A DNA stretch of 64,000 bases from Caulobacter sp. BP25. GTDB taxonomy: Bacteria > Pseudomonadota > Alphaproteobacteria > Caulobacterales > Caulobacteraceae. The notes under the pieces are model-generated. The model saw only the letters and a list, made by a program, of their open reading frames with translations, did not search any database and was not told the DNA's origin. Below are positions 8,995 to 19,085 of the stretch, piece after piece (position 1 is the first letter of the stretch; each line of letters opens with the position of its first letter). A program made the translations under genes and the position numbers. Location of the stretch: NCBI RefSeq assembly GCF_002737755.1, contig NZ_PEGH01000019.1, positions 62,001 to 126,000 on the forward strand, read 5' to 3'.

Positions 8995-9044
8995 TGTTCG
9001 CAGGTGAAGACCCGACGCGCGAAAGGCAATCCGAAACTTGCGGT

Positions 9045-9527
9045 CTAGTCGATCGCGGTAATCTCGATCTCGCCGCCCGACGCCGCGGCGGTTTCGCCCA
9101 ACGCCTTGCCCAACAGCGCCCGCGCGATCGGGGCGATATAGGACACCGAGCCCTTGGCCGGGTCGGCTTCATCCTCGCCGACGATGCGGAAGGTCTGCAC
9201 GCGGCCGTCCTCGCGCTCGAAGGTCACGCGGTCGCCGAACTGGACGACGGTCTTGGTCGGGTCGCGCTCCATCAGCTGAGCGGTGGCGCGACGCGCCGAC
9301 CAGTAGCGCAGATCGCGTGTCGCACGCGCCATGGCCGTTCGGTCGCCGTCAGCCGCGCCGCCGGCGCTCTGGGCGGAGGCATAGGCCGCGCGCGCCGAAG
9401 CCAGCTCGGCCTCGATCTTGGCCAAGCCTTGCGGCGTGACGAGGTTGGGATGGGAAGAGATCGGGCGATCGGGCAGATCGGCCGCGAAGGCCTCGCTGTC
9501 GCCCTCTTTCGTGAAGGCGACGCTCAT
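9045..9527 (-). CDS. GreA/GreB-family transcription elongation factor-like protein
   Basis: 160 residues. N-terminal half is a predicted coiled coil (LVTPQGLAKIEAELASARAAYASAQ...) and the C-terminal half is an FKBP-like GreA_GreB_C domain (VVQFGDRVTFEREDGRVQTFRIVGEDEADPAKGSVSYIAPIARALLGKALGE). The leader DLPDRPISSHPNLVTPQG is typical of the alphaproteobacterial GreB-like paralogue. It should act in the RNA polymerase secondary channel. The ATG at 9527 fits the family start better than a GTG 48 bases upstream, though its ribosome site is weak. Confidence 0.82.
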   Translation of the reverse strand: MSVAFTKEGDSEAFAADLPDRPISSHPNLVTPQGLAKIEAELASARAAYASAQSAGGAADGDRTAMARATRDLRYWSARRATAQLMERDPTKTVVQFGDRVTFEREDGRVQTFRIVGEDEADPAKGSVSYIAPIARALLGKALGETAAASGGEIEITAID

Positions 9528-9689
9528 AGCCGCTCGGAAGTCTTGATCATCGAAGAATTCGCCTATGACGCGCACATGCGGCGTCGAGGCCTAACGCGTC
9601 CCGACTTGGTTAGCTCCCCCTTGGGGCGGCATCAAGCATCGGACGCGGCGGCGGGCGCCGATGCGGCCCGCCGAGCGCGAGCAGATCGC

Positions 9690-9800
9690 TTACAGAACGA
9701 CGCCAGCCACGGCGGCCGCGACGGCCACAGCGATGACGAGGAAATAGCCGCCCGCAAGGCGGTCGAAAGCGTTCTCGAAGGCGGTCACATAACGAAGCAT
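9690..9800 (-). CDS. 36-residue single-pass membrane microprotein
   Basis: A 36-codon frame reading MLRYVTAFENAFDRLAGGYF followed by an Ala/Val hydrophobic helix (about residues 19-36). AGGGGA sits eight bases before the ATG, a much better ribosome site than chance would give, and the amphipathic-plus-helix layout looks like a genuine membrane microprotein. It lies alone between the GreA-like gene and the divergent TetR gene. No homologue recognised. Confidence 0.55.
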   Translation of the reverse strand: MLRYVTAFENAFDRLAGGYFLVIAVAVAAAVAGVVL

Positions 9801-9960
9801 GTCGGTATCCCCTGATGCGTTATCACGTCCGGGCCCACCATGGACCATTGGCCGCCGCTTGGCCGAGCCAATCTGGACAGCGCTTAGATAACGCAAATCT
9901 GAACGCCGTCAAGATGATCTTTACAGCGTTTGGATGAAATTCTAGAAAGCCGGGGTTAGA

Positions 9961-10590
9961 GTGAGCCCAATGACCATCGCGACCGTCGAACCCCGCCCCT
10001 ATCACCATGGCGACCTCAGCCGCGCGCTGATTGGGGCCGCGCGAAAAATCCTCGAGACCGACGGCCCCGCCGCTCTGTCGCTACGGGCGGTAGCACGCGA
10101 GGCCGGCGTCAGCCCCGCCGCGCCCTACCACCACTTCAAGGACAAGGCGCAACTGCTCGAAGCCGTCGCCCATGAAGGCTGGGTCGAACTAGACGCGGCG
10201 CTTTCGAAGGCGCGCGCCTCGACCCGGGACCCGAGCGAGCGGATGTCGAATCTCGGCGTGGCCTATGTCTGCTTCGCCCGCGACAATCCCGCCCTCTATC
10301 GCGTGATGTACGACTGCTCGCGCGACAAGGACGCCCTGCCCGACCAGCTGAAGGAAGGCGGTGCCTACTGCCAGGTGCGCGACACCTTGGCCGAGCAGTC
10401 CAAGACGCCTCTCGCCGAGATCGACCTTGAGCTGGCCACCATCGCCGGCTGGTGCGCGGGCCACGGCCTGGCCGAGATGATTGGCTTCAAGCAGTTTGCC
10501 CATCTCAAGGAAGTGCTCGGCGGCGAGGAAGCTTTCCTGCGCGCGGTGTTCCAGCACCTGGGCATGTTCGCGAAGTTCGCCGAAGACTGA
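9961..10590 (+). CDS. TetR/AcrR-family transcriptional regulator
   Basis: 209 residues. The N-terminal HTH reads LIGAARKILETDGPAALSLRAVAREAGVSPAAPYHHFKDKAQLLEAVAHEG, the TetR_N pattern; the ligand domain resembles the TetR_C_33/WHG type (NPALYRVMYDCS). GTG at 9961 lies five bases after GGGG; an ATG at 9970 is possible. The stop is followed two bases later by the gluQ start, so they are probably co-transcribed. Ligand and targets unknown. Confidence 0.85.
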   Translation: MSPMTIATVEPRPYHHGDLSRALIGAARKILETDGPAALSLRAVAREAGVSPAAPYHHFKDKAQLLEAVAHEGWVELDAALSKARASTRDPSERMSNLGVAYVCFARDNPALYRVMYDCSRDKDALPDQLKEGGAYCQVRDTLAEQSKTPLAEIDLELATIAGWCAGHGLAEMIGFKQFAHLKEVLGGEEAFLRAVFQHLGMFAKFAED

Positions 10591-10592
10591 GC

Positions 10593-11435
10593 GTGCCCTT
10601 CGTCACCCGGTTCGCCCCCTCACCCACGGGCCATCTGCATCGCGGACACGCCTATTCCGCCCTCTCGGCCTTCATGGCCGCGCGGGACGCCGGCGGCCGC
10701 TTCCTGCTGCGGATCGAGGACATCGACGTCACGCGCAGCCGCCCCGAATACGAGGCCGCCATCCTCGAGGACCTGTCGTGGCTGGGGTTGGCCTGGGAAA
10801 ATCCCGTCCGTCGACAGTCGGACCATCTGGCCGACTACCACGCCGCGATCGAGGCCCTACGGACGCGCGGCCTCGTCTATCGCTGCTTCAAGACCCGCAA
10901 GGAAATCGACATCGGCCGCGCCCCGCACGAGCCGTCCATTCCCTATGCTGGCTCGCCGCTGCCGCCCGACGAGGAAGCTGAACGCCTCGCGCGCGGCGAG
11001 GCCTTCGCCTGGCGGCTGTCGTTGGCTGCGGCGCGCGAGGCTCTGGGCGGCTTCGAGACCCTGACCTTCGTCGAGGAAGGCGCCGGCCCGAACGGCGAGA
11101 CGGGCCTGATCCAGGCGCGACCCGAAACGGCGGGCGACATCGTCCTAGCCCGCAAGGACGTGGGGGTCGCCTACCACCTCGCGGTCGTCCACGACGACGC
11201 CCTGCAAGGCGTCACGCACGTGATCCGGGGCAACGACCTCTTCGAGGCGGCGCATATTCAACGACTACTGCAAGCTCTGCTCGACCTGCCGACACCGATC
11301 TATCGCCACCACGGCTTGCTGCTAGGCCCCGACGGGAAACGCTACGCCAAACGCGACAAGGCCCAGACGCTGCGAGAGCTTCGGGCGGCCGGGGTCAGCC
11401 CCGAGGCTCTAAGCTACGAACTGGGCTTCGTCTGA
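10593..11435 (+). CDS. gluQ: Glutamyl-queuosine tRNA(Asp) synthetase
   Basis: 280 residues. A truncated GluRS paralogue that attaches glutamate to queuosine-34 of tRNA-Asp. The class I HIGH-type motif is FAPSPTGHLHRGHA and the KMSKS-equivalent is GKRYAKRDKAQTLREL; the anticodon-binding domain of GluRS is missing, as expected for GluQRS. The zinc-binding cysteines of the long form are not all present (YRCFKTRKEI only). Starts at GTG, two bases after the TetR stop. Confidence 0.9.
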   Translation: MPFVTRFAPSPTGHLHRGHAYSALSAFMAARDAGGRFLLRIEDIDVTRSRPEYEAAILEDLSWLGLAWENPVRRQSDHLADYHAAIEALRTRGLVYRCFKTRKEIDIGRAPHEPSIPYAGSPLPPDEEAERLARGEAFAWRLSLAAAREALGGFETLTFVEEGAGPNGETGLIQARPETAGDIVLARKDVGVAYHLAVVHDDALQGVTHVIRGNDLFEAAHIQRLLQALLDLPTPIYRHHGLLLGPDGKRYAKRDKAQTLRELRAAGVSPEALSYELGFV

Positions 11436-11439
11436 GTCT

Positions 11440-12168
11440 CTATCGGCTCCAGTAGTGATAGCGATAGGCGGGCTCGAAGCCTTCAGCAGCGTAGAGCGCG
11501 ATAGCCGAGGCGTTGCCCGCCTCGACCTGAAGCCAGGCGCGCTGGGCGCCCCTTTGGCGCGCCTCGGCCAATAGCGATCGCAAGACCCGACGCGCCAAGC
11601 CCTTGCGGCGATGCGTCGGGACGGTGCGCATGCCAAAAACGCCGACGACGCCCCCGCCCAAGGCCGCGACGCCGATCGCGGCTGGCGCGCCGTCGATCTC
11701 CAACCGAGCATAGAGGGCGGGTGGCGGCATGCGGCCAAGCGCTTGGACCCGTTCGCGTCCATCCTCCGGATCGCCCGCCGAGGCCGTGAACACGGCCTCG
11801 AAAGTCGCATCAGGCGTGGGCGAAAGACGCACCCCCGCGTCGCCCTCCCCGCCTGTCGCTCCCGCCATGACCAAGGTCTCGTGGCCAAAGCGGTAGCCCC
11901 GCGCGGCGAGACGTTCGGCGAGATCAGGCGGAGCAAACACCCCATCAGTCAGCTTGAAGCGCGGCGGCAAGCCTCGCGCGACGTACCACGCCTCCACCGC
12001 TTCAATGGCAAGGTCAGGGTCACGATCCGGCGCGTCCAGCGGCCAACAAGCATTGATCCGCAGCGAATAACCGGAAGAAGCGTTCAGCCTCCAGCCGCCC
12101 AGCCTTTCACGCTCGCGCGCGGGCCAGGCGTCGTCGGCCAGCGGCTCGAGGACCTTGGGGTCGATCAC
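11440..12168 (-). CDS. GNAT-family N-acetyltransferase
   Basis: 242 residues. The C-terminal GNAT fold shows GVFGMRTVPTHRRKGLARRVLRSLLAEA (acetyl-CoA binding R-x-x-G-x-A) and VEAGNASAIALYAAEGF. The N-terminal half is a degenerate GNAT-like domain. GTG start overlaps the tlpA stop (GTGA), so it is the second gene of a tlpA operon. Substrate unknown. Converges on gluQ with a five-base gap. Confidence 0.82.
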   Translation of the reverse strand: MIDPKVLEPLADDAWPARERERLGGWRLNASSGYSLRINACWPLDAPDRDPDLAIEAVEAWYVARGLPPRFKLTDGVFAPPDLAERLAARGYRFGHETLVMAGATGGEGDAGVRLSPTPDATFEAVFTASAGDPEDGRERVQALGRMPPPALYARLEIDGAPAAIGVAALGGGVVGVFGMRTVPTHRRKGLARRVLRSLLAEARQRGAQRAWLQVEAGNASAIALYAAEGFEPAYRYHYWSR

Positions 12169-12797
12169 TTTTCGGCCAGCAGCTTCTCGACCAGACCCCG
12201 GACCTCAGGGGCCGACCAGTCGGCGGGCCCCGCTAGCCGAGCGCGTTCACGCCCCTCACGATCATAGATGACCGTGGTGGGATAGCCTTGGGCCCGCGGC
12301 TGCAGGTCGAACGACAGCTTGTAGGAAGGGTCGCGATAGGTGACGAGCGGCGGGTTGGCGGCCATCTCCTCCCTGACCAGGTTCAGGTCGCTGTCGCGGT
12401 CGACACTGATCGGCAGCACGGTCACTGGCTGGGTGGCGTAGACGGCCTGCAGCTTGGCAAGGGTCGGCATCTCAGCCTTGCACGGCGCACACCAGGTAGC
12501 CCACAGGTTCATGACCACGACCCGCCCCTTGAAGTCGGCGAGAGTGGCCGGCTTGCCGTCCATGCTGGTGAACACCGTGGCCGGCGCCGGACGCGGGCTT
12601 TCGGGGACGTCCAGCTTCGCCAGCGTCCCCTTCTTGAATTCTCTGAGGTCGGCGGGACCTTGGGGTTTGAACGAAGCGGTGACGATGACGTATAGAACCG
12701 CCGCCACACCGACGAGGATGACGCCCGCAAGCGCCAGCCTAAAAGGATTGCGCTTCGCAGCGCCCGGCTCGTTCTGACCCGACTGGACTTCGCTCAT
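12165..12797 (-). CDS. TlpA-like membrane-anchored thioredoxin
   Basis: 210 residues. A single N-terminal membrane anchor (about residues 20-45) is followed by a TlpA/ResA thioredoxin domain with the W-C-A-P-C active site ([15 protein letters not shown]) and the cis-Pro loop GYPTT. It should reduce periplasmic disulfides, for example in cytochrome assembly. Its ATG is immediately back-to-back with the argH ATG (CATATG at 12795-12800), leaving no spacer between divergent genes. Confidence 0.87.
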   Translation of the reverse strand: MSEVQSGQNEPGAAKRNPFRLALAGVILVGVAAVLYVIVTASFKPQGPADLREFKKGTLAKLDVPESPRPAPATVFTSMDGKPATLADFKGRVVVMNLWATWCAPCKAEMPTLAKLQAVYATQPVTVLPISVDRDSDLNLVREEMAANPPLVTYRDPSYKLSFDLQPRAQGYPTTVIYDREGRERARLAGPADWSAPEVRGLVEKLLAEK

Positions 12798-14219
12798 ATG
12801 ACCGACCATGCCTCCGATACGCCCCAGGCCGCCAAGGGCCAGGGCCAAGCCATGTGGGGCGGTCGCTTTTCGGCCAAGCCCGCCGAGCTGATGCAGGCGA
12901 TCAACGTCTCCATCGGCTTCGACAAGCGCCTTTGGGCGCAGGACCTGGCAGGCTCGCGCGCCCACGCCCGGATGTTGATCAGCCAAGGTGTGATTGCAAG
13001 CGCCGACGGCGACGAAATTCTCAAAGGTCTCGACACCATCGAGGGCGAGATCGCCGCGGGGACCTTCCCGTTCCGCGACGAGTACGAAGACATTCACATG
13101 AACATCGAGGCGCGACTTCGCGAGCTGATCGGCCCGACGGCCGGCCGGCTGCACACCGCCCGCTCGCGCAACGACCAGGTGGCTGTCGACTTCCGCCTGT
13201 GGGTCCGCGACGCCTGCGATCGCTCGGTCGGCCAGCTGGAAGCCCTTCAGAAGGCGCTGTTGGCCCAAGCCGAGGCCCACGCCGACGCACTGATGCCGGG
13301 CTTCACCCACCTGCAGCCAGCCCAGCCGGTGACCTTCGGCCATCACCTGATGGCCTATGTCGAGATGTTCGGCCGCGACGCCAGCCGCTTCCGCGACGCC
13401 CGCGCCCGCATGAACGAGTGCCCGCTGGGCGCGGCCGCTCTGGCCGGCTCGCCGTTCCCGATCGACCGCCACCAGACGGCGGCGAGCCTGGGCTTCGACC
13501 GTCCGACCGCCAATTCGCTGGACAGCGTCTCCTCGCGCGACTTCGCGCTGGAAGCGCTGTCAGCCGCCTCGATCACCGCCACGCACCTGTCGCGCCTGGC
13601 CGAGGAGATCGTGCTGTGGACGACGCCGATGTTCGGCTTCATCAAACTGACCGACGCCTTCACCACCGGCAGCTCGATCATGCCGCAGAAAAAGAACCCC
13701 GACGCGGCCGAGCTGATCCGCGCCAAGGTCGGCCGGATTCTGGGCTCGCTGACCACCCTGACTGTGGTCATGAAGGGCCTGCCGCTGGCCTATTCGAAGG
13801 ACATGCAGGAGGACAAGGTCCCGACCTTCGAGGCCTTCGACGCTCTGGAGCTGGCCTTGCTGGCCATGGCCGGCATGGTCGCGGACCTGACCCCGAACAC
13901 CGAAGTCATGGCCAAGGCGGCGGGCGCGGGCTTCTCGACCGCCACCGACCTGGCTGATTGGTTGGTGCGGACGTTGAACATGCCTTTCCGCGACGCCCAC
14001 CACGTGACAGGTTCGGCCGTGAAGACCGCCGAGGGTCTTGGCGTTGATCTGGCCGATCTTACCTTGGAGCAGTTCCAGGCGATCGAGCCCCGGATCAGCC
14101 AGGACGTTTACGCCGTTCTGACCCCGGCCGCCTCGGCGGCCAGCCGTATGAGCTATGGCGGGACCGCCCCCGCCCAGGTCCGCGCCCAGATCGCGCGTTG
14201 GAAGGAAGTTCTGGCATGA
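12798..14219 (+). CDS. argH: Argininosuccinate lyase
   Basis: 473 residues; last step of arginine synthesis. Signature [15 protein letters not shown] is intact, as are MWGGRFS near the N-terminus and [15 protein letters not shown]. The first ATG (12798) gives an N-terminal extension of 18 residues before MWGGRF, and there is no clear ribosome site; the mRNA may be leaderless or start within the divergent tlpA gene. Overlaps the following lipoprotein gene by ATGA. Confidence 0.95.
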   Translation: MTDHASDTPQAAKGQGQAMWGGRFSAKPAELMQAINVSIGFDKRLWAQDLAGSRAHARMLISQGVIASADGDEILKGLDTIEGEIAAGTFPFRDEYEDIHMNIEARLRELIGPTAGRLHTARSRNDQVAVDFRLWVRDACDRSVGQLEALQKALLAQAEAHADALMPGFTHLQPAQPVTFGHHLMAYVEMFGRDASRFRDARARMNECPLGAAALAGSPFPIDRHQTAASLGFDRPTANSLDSVSSRDFALEALSAASITATHLSRLAEEIVLWTTPMFGFIKLTDAFTTGSSIMPQKKNPDAAELIRAKVGRILGSLTTLTVVMKGLPLAYSKDMQEDKVPTFEAFDALELALLAMAGMVADLTPNTEVMAKAAGAGFSTATDLADWLVRTLNMPFRDAHHVTGSAVKTAEGLGVDLADLTLEQFQAIEPRISQDVYAVLTPAASAASRMSYGGTAPAQVRAQIARWKEVLA

Positions 14220-14524
14220 GGCTCCGTCGCCCTCTCACCGTTCTGACGCTCGCGGCTCTGGCCGTCACGGCTGCGGCCTGCGGCAAGCAAGGCGCTCTGG
14301 AGCGTCCCACGCCCCTGTGGGATCCGGCCAAGAAGGCCGCCTGGGAAGCCGAGCGCCGCGCGGCCTCGGCCCAGGCCAACCAGCCCGCCCGCGCCGGCGG
14401 GACCCAAGAACTCCGGGACCCGGCCTCCAGCAACCGCACCATTCGCGCCGCGCCGCTGCCCGGCACGAACGATCCGTTCGGCGGCCCCTCCGCCGCCGGC
14501 TTCCCCGGCGCCACGCCCAACTAG
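14216..14524 (+). CDS. Small lipoprotein, LptM (YifL)-like
   Basis: 102 residues with a lipoprotein signal ([13 protein letters not shown]). The mature N-terminus [14 protein letters not shown] resembles the short LptM/YifL motif CGxxGPL, an outer-membrane lipoprotein that helps mature the LPS translocon LptDE. The remainder is Pro/Ala-rich and disordered. Position between argH and lysA is the usual place of this family. Assignment is by motif only. Confidence 0.75.
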   Translation: MRLRRPLTVLTLAALAVTAAACGKQGALERPTPLWDPAKKAAWEAERRAASAQANQPARAGGTQELRDPASSNRTIRAAPLPGTNDPFGGPSAAGFPGATPN

Positions 14525-14533
14525 GACCTCGCG

Positions 14534-15799
14534 TTGAACCACTTCGAGTACGGCCCCGAGGGCCTGGCCTGCGAGGGCGTTCCCCTGGCCAAGATCGCGG
14601 CCGAGGTCGGCACGCCGGTCTACGTCTATTCCCGCGCCACGCTGGAGCGGCACTTCACGGTCTTCCGCGACGCCCTCGCGGTGGCCGGCGTGGTCGATCC
14701 GCTGATCGCCTATGCGGTGAAGGCCAATTCCAACGTCGCGGTGCTGAAGGTGCTGGGCGAGCTGGGCGCCGGCGCCGACACCGTCTCGGAGGGCGAAATC
14801 CGCCGCGCCCTGGCGGCCGGCATCCCCGGCGAGCGCATCGTCTTCTCCGGCGTCGGCAAAACCCGCCGCGAGATCGCCTTCGCCCTGAAGACGGGCGTGG
14901 CCGAGATCAATGTCGAGTCCGAGCCGGAACTGGACCTGATCGCGCAGGTCGCCGCGAACATGGGCGTGAAGGCCAAGGTCGCCTTCCGCGTCAATCCGGA
15001 CGTCGCCGCTGGCGGCCACGCCAAGATCGCCACGGGCAAGTCCGAAAACAAGTTCGGCGTCTCGTTCGCCGAGGCCGCGCGCCTGTACGCCAACGCCAGC
15101 AACAACCGCAATCTCGAGCCGGTCGGCGTGGCCTGCCACATCGGCAGCCAGATCACCGATCTGGAGCCCATGCGCGCCGCCTTCACCAAGATGCGGGGTC
15201 TCGTCGAGCAACTGCTGGGCGAAGGCCTCTCGGTCGAGCGGCTGGACCTGGGCGGCGGCCTGGGCGTGCCCTATTTCAATAGCCCCGCTCCCCCCTCGCC
15301 CGCTAAATTCGCCGCCATGGTCGGCGAGGTCACTCACGGCCTGCCAGTGACCCTAGCCTTCGAGCCTGGCCGCGTGATCGCCGCCAACGCCGGTGTGCTG
15401 GTCAGCGAGGTCGTGCACGTCCATGAGCGGCCGGAGGGCCGCAAGTTCCTGGTCATCGACGCGGCCATGAACGACCTGATTCGCCCGGCCATGTACGACG
15501 CCTTCCACGACATCCGTCCCGTGATCCAGCGCGGCGGCGAGACCGTCTACGACGTCGTCGGCCCGGTCTGCGAGACGGGGGACACCTTCACCCGCGATCG
15601 CGCGCTTCCGCCGTTCACGACGGGCGACCTGGTGGCTTTCATGTCGGCGGGCGCCTATGGGGCCGCGATGGCCAGCGAGTACAACACCCGTCCCCTCGTG
15701 CCCGAGGTGTTGGTGGATGGCGATCGCTACGCTGTGATCCGCAAACGTCCGACCTATGACGAGATCCTGGCGCGCGATCTGATACCGGACTGGGTTTAA
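14534..15799 (+). CDS. lysA: Diaminopimelate decarboxylase
   Basis: 421 residues; final step of lysine synthesis, PLP-dependent fold type III. The PLP lysine lies in YAVKANSN (about residue 63); the glycine loop is LDLGGGLGVPY and the C-terminal motif GPVCETGDTF carries the catalytic Cys at the dimer interface. Starts at TTG with AGGA upstream, nine bases after the lipoprotein stop; operon with argH. Confidence 0.95.
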   Translation: MNHFEYGPEGLACEGVPLAKIAAEVGTPVYVYSRATLERHFTVFRDALAVAGVVDPLIAYAVKANSNVAVLKVLGELGAGADTVSEGEIRRALAAGIPGERIVFSGVGKTRREIAFALKTGVAEINVESEPELDLIAQVAANMGVKAKVAFRVNPDVAAGGHAKIATGKSENKFGVSFAEAARLYANASNNRNLEPVGVACHIGSQITDLEPMRAAFTKMRGLVEQLLGEGLSVERLDLGGGLGVPYFNSPAPPSPAKFAAMVGEVTHGLPVTLAFEPGRVIAANAGVLVSEVVHVHERPEGRKFLVIDAAMNDLIRPAMYDAFHDIRPVIQRGGETVYDVVGPVCETGDTFTRDRALPPFTTGDLVAFMSAGAYGAAMASEYNTRPLVPEVLVDGDRYAVIRKRPTYDEILARDLIPDWV

Positions 15800-15892
15800 G
15801 TAGTCGTACGGACCGAAACTCTTTCCGATCGTCACGCTAGATTAACCGCGATCACCGAACTTCAACCCAATTTGGGGCGTGGAGTATCTTCG

Positions 15893-17506
15893 GTGGGCAG
15901 CTTCATAGAGTTCGACAGTATCGAGGCGCAACGAAAAGTGGGCGGGCACCTGGTGCTCGTCTGCATCGCGGCCTTGGCGCTGATCACCCCGGTCGCCAGC
16001 CTGTTCACCGGCGGCAAATCGACCATGACGCTGGCCGGCGGCTCGGTGCTGCTTGCCGCGATCGGCTGGGGCGGCTGGGCCATCTGGCGCGACAACGCCG
16101 CCCAACGGATTTCCACTGCGGTCACCCTGATGGGGCAGGTCAGTCTGTTCGTCGCCGCCTTCGCGGGTCACGCGTTGCAGCCCGAAGCTCGGATGGCCTA
16201 CCTCGCCGCCTTGGCGCTGATGGTGGCCTATGGCGACTGGCGCGCGGTCGCCGTGGCCGCCGGCACGATCATCTCCATCGAGATCGCCGCCGCCCTGTTC
16301 GCGCCCCACCTGCTGATGATCGGCGAGGTCACGTTCCTGCGCGTCGCCCTAAGCGCCGGCGTCACCTTGGCCACCGCCTGGTCGCTGATCTGGCTGACCG
16401 CCAGCGTCTCGCGCCTGTTCGTCACCGTCACCGCACGCACCGACAAGGCCCTCGACGCCGCCGCCCGGGCTGACGCCGCCAACGCCGACGCCGAAGCCCA
16501 GCGCGCCGCGCGCGACGCCGCCAACGCCGAGCAGGCTCGGCAGAAGGCTGCGGTGGAAGCCGAGCAGACCCAGGTCGTCGAGGAACTGGCCGAGGCTCTG
16601 GCCCACCTGTCGCGCGGCGACCTGACCTGGCGCCTGACCCAGACCTTCGCCGCTCGCTACGAGCCCCTCCGCGCCGACTTCAACGAGGCGCTGAGCCGCC
16701 TGCAGGCGGCTATGCGCGAGATCGCCGGCAACGCCGCGAGCATGACAGCGGGCGTCGCCGACATGTCGCGCGCCTCGGACGAGCTGGCCCGCCGCACCGA
16801 GCATCAGGCCGCCAGCCTAGTCCAGACCACCGCTCAGCTCGGCGAGATCACCGTGGCCGTCCAGAACACGGCCGAAAGCGCCAACCAGGCCAACGCCGCC
16901 GCCGCCGCCGCCCGCCAGGAGGCCGAGCGTTCGGACCCGGTGGTCAGCGAGGCCGTCGAGGCCATGACCCAGATCGAAACCTCGTCGGGCCAGATCGGCA
17001 AGATCATCGGCGTCATCGACGAGATCGCCTTCCAGACCAACCTCCTGGCCCTGAACGCCGGGGTCGAGGCGGCCCGCGCCGGTGAAGCCGGTCGTGGCTT
17101 CGCGGTCGTGGCTCAGGAAGTGCGGGCCCTGGCCCAACGCTCGGCCGATGCGGCCAAGGAGATCAAGGCCCTGATCAACGTCTCTGGCGATCAGGTCAGC
17201 GCCGGCGTCGAGCGCGTGGGCCGCACGCGCGAGGCGCTGCAGCGGATCATCGCCCGCGTCGCCGAGATCAACACCCAGGTCAACGCCATCGCCGCCTCGG
17301 CCCGCAACCAGGCCGAGGGCCTGGGCGAGGTCAATAGCACGATGGGCGAGATGGACCGCGTGGTGCAGCAGAACGCGGCCATGGTGGAAGAGACCACCGC
17401 CGCCGCCCACGCCCTGCGCAACGAGGCCCAGGAGCTGGCTCAGCGAGTCGACATGTTCGAGATCGGCCGCGAAGCGCGGCCGCAGGCGGAGCAGCGCGCG
17501 GCTTAA
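15893..17506 (+). CDS. Methyl-accepting chemotaxis protein without periplasmic sensor
   Basis: 537 residues. About six transmembrane helices fill residues 20-175 with no large periplasmic domain. A long Ala-rich coiled coil, HAMP-like segment ([10 protein letters not shown]) and a signalling domain follow, with the hairpin tip [37 protein letters not shown] intact. The C-terminus (EQRAA) lacks a CheB/CheR tethering pentapeptide. GTG at 15893 is preceded by GGAG at eight bases; earlier TTG/GTG starts are possible. Likely senses a membrane or intracellular cue. Confidence 0.87.
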   Translation: MGSFIEFDSIEAQRKVGGHLVLVCIAALALITPVASLFTGGKSTMTLAGGSVLLAAIGWGGWAIWRDNAAQRISTAVTLMGQVSLFVAAFAGHALQPEARMAYLAALALMVAYGDWRAVAVAAGTIISIEIAAALFAPHLLMIGEVTFLRVALSAGVTLATAWSLIWLTASVSRLFVTVTARTDKALDAAARADAANADAEAQRAARDAANAEQARQKAAVEAEQTQVVEELAEALAHLSRGDLTWRLTQTFAARYEPLRADFNEALSRLQAAMREIAGNAASMTAGVADMSRASDELARRTEHQAASLVQTTAQLGEITVAVQNTAESANQANAAAAAARQEAERSDPVVSEAVEAMTQIETSSGQIGKIIGVIDEIAFQTNLLALNAGVEAARAGEAGRGFAVVAQEVRALAQRSADAAKEIKALINVSGDQVSAGVERVGRTREALQRIIARVAEINTQVNAIAASARNQAEGLGEVNSTMGEMDRVVQQNAAMVEETTAAAHALRNEAQELAQRVDMFEIGREARPQAEQRAA

Positions 17507-17526
17507 GGCAGCCGCGCTCTACGGCC

Positions 17527-19002
17527 TTAGTCCATCGCGCCGATGTAAGGCAGGCCACGGCTCTTGCCTTCGTCGTCGAGGCCATAGCCCACCAGGTAGC
17601 GCGCGGGCGCCTCCCAGGCCACGAAGTCAGGCTCCATGCCCCGCGAGGTCGGCCAGGGCTTGCGGGCGAAGACAGCTGTCAGCACCTCGCTGGCGCCAGC
17701 ATCCTTCACCAGGCGCGCGGCCTCCGACAGCGACAGGCCCGTATCGAAGACGTCATCGACGACCAGGGCGCGGCGGCCCACCAGCGGACGCTGCAGGTCA
17801 GCGCGAACCTCGCAACGGCCCGAGCTCTTGCGCTCGTCATGATACGAAGCCAGCCACAGGGCGTCGAAGCGTACGTCGCGGCCGGCTTTCCAAAGCGCGC
17901 GGGTCAGGTCGGCGGCGAACCAGAGGCCGCCGGTCAGCAGGCAGACGACCACGGTGTCGTCGTCGATGCGCGGCGCGATCGCCTCGGCCAGCGCCTTAAC
18001 CCGTTCAGCGATCTCGGCTTCAGAGATCAGGACTTCGGGCTTCTTGGAATCATTCATGGTGAGCGGGTTCGTGAGAGTCTGTGGGGACGGTTTTGTCCCC
18101 GCTCTCATGTCCCGGGGGGCATGTCCAGCCGCTTCTGACGACGCGGACGTCTCCTGGGCGCCGCGCAAGGCCACATCGGGCTTCTCGCCGTGCCCTTCGG
18201 CGCCCTTTTCATGGGCCGCCGACGGGGGGATCGACGCCTTCACGGCCCCCTCGTCGGTCGCAAAGCCAATCTGCAGGTCCTTGGCGGTGCGCGGCGGGTC
18301 TAGGAAGGTGACCGAGAAATGCCGCACCTCGCCCGGCGGAATCTTGGCGTCGCGCGCGGCGGCCAGCTGGCCGGAGACCCGCTTACCCTCGCCGTTCAGA
18401 AGCTCGACGCGCAGCGCCGGCGCGACAACCGGATGCTCTGTAATATTGCGAATGGCGCCCGTCACGGTGACCGCCGCGTGACCGTCCTTCATCAGAGGCT
18501 GAGCCTTGATGCTTCCGCGGTCGATGACCAGGCCCACGGTGTTCACGGGCAGCCCGACGGCCGCATAGGCTCCGGCGGTTCCGGGCAGAATCCGCACGAT
18601 GTCGATGCGGAAGATCAGCGCGCCGATGACGAGCGCGGCCATGACCGCCGCCACGCCCGCCCAGATGACGCCCGTGACGGTGGCCTCGCGCAGCCGCCGC
18701 TGAGCGTCGGCGCGGGCGCGGAAGACCTTGGGCAGTTCCTCGCCCGGCAGGGCGCTGACCGGCGGCTCTTCAACCGCCTCGCTTTCAGTCGGCTCGCCCG
18801 CCGACTCAGGGGCGGCCTCCGAGTCGCTCCGGCTGGCGAGACTGGGGTTTTCAGGATCCTCGAAGAGGTCGGTCGCCGTCTCTTCGTTGCGCGCCGTCCA
18901 CCGATGGCCGCAGGCCGCGCAGCGCACGACCCGGCCTTCCGGACCGACCTTGGAGTCGTCCACGAAATAGCGGCTGGCGCACTCCGGACAGGTCAGTATC
19001 AT
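17527..19002 (-). CDS. In-frame fusion: MJ0042 zinc ribbon/DUF3426 membrane protein + hypoxanthine phosphoribosyltransferase
   Basis: A single 491-codon frame. Residues 1-31 are an MJ0042 zinc ribbon (CPECASRYFVDDSKV, then CAACGHRW); an acidic linker follows; one transmembrane helix lies near 107-130; a DUF3426-like domain near 140-250 (HPVVAPALRVELLNGEG, PPGEVRHFSVTFLDPP). After a Ser/Pro-rich linker, residues 316-491 form a complete hypoxanthine/xanthine phosphoribosyltransferase with PRPP loop ALVVDDVFDTGLS. The second part could start on its own at the ATG at 18055-18057, but that ATG lacks a ribosome site. A membrane anchor would put the enzyme on the far side from its substrates, so two separate proteins or a lost stop are real possibilities. 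Confidence 0.75.
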   Translation of the reverse strand: MILTCPECASRYFVDDSKVGPEGRVVRCAACGHRWTARNEETATDLFEDPENPSLASRSDSEAAPESAGEPTESEAVEEPPVSALPGEELPKVFRARADAQRRLREATVTGVIWAGVAAVMAALVIGALIFRIDIVRILPGTAGAYAAVGLPVNTVGLVIDRGSIKAQPLMKDGHAAVTVTGAIRNITEHPVVAPALRVELLNGEGKRVSGQLAAARDAKIPPGEVRHFSVTFLDPPRTAKDLQIGFATDEGAVKASIPPSAAHEKGAEGHGEKPDVALRGAQETSASSEAAGHAPRDMRAGTKPSPQTLTNPLTMNDSKKPEVLISEAEIAERVKALAEAIAPRIDDDTVVVCLLTGGLWFAADLTRALWKAGRDVRFDALWLASYHDERKSSGRCEVRADLQRPLVGRRALVVDDVFDTGLSLSEAARLVKDAGASEVLTAVFARKPWPTSRGMEPDFVAWEAPARYLVGYGLDDEGKSRGLPYIGAMD

Positions 19003-19085
19003 GGCCGCGAATCGAACGATCTCTACACGCTGCTTACGGGGTCGCCGATTTTAACCCTGATGTCCAGAAAGCCCAGTGACGCGCC

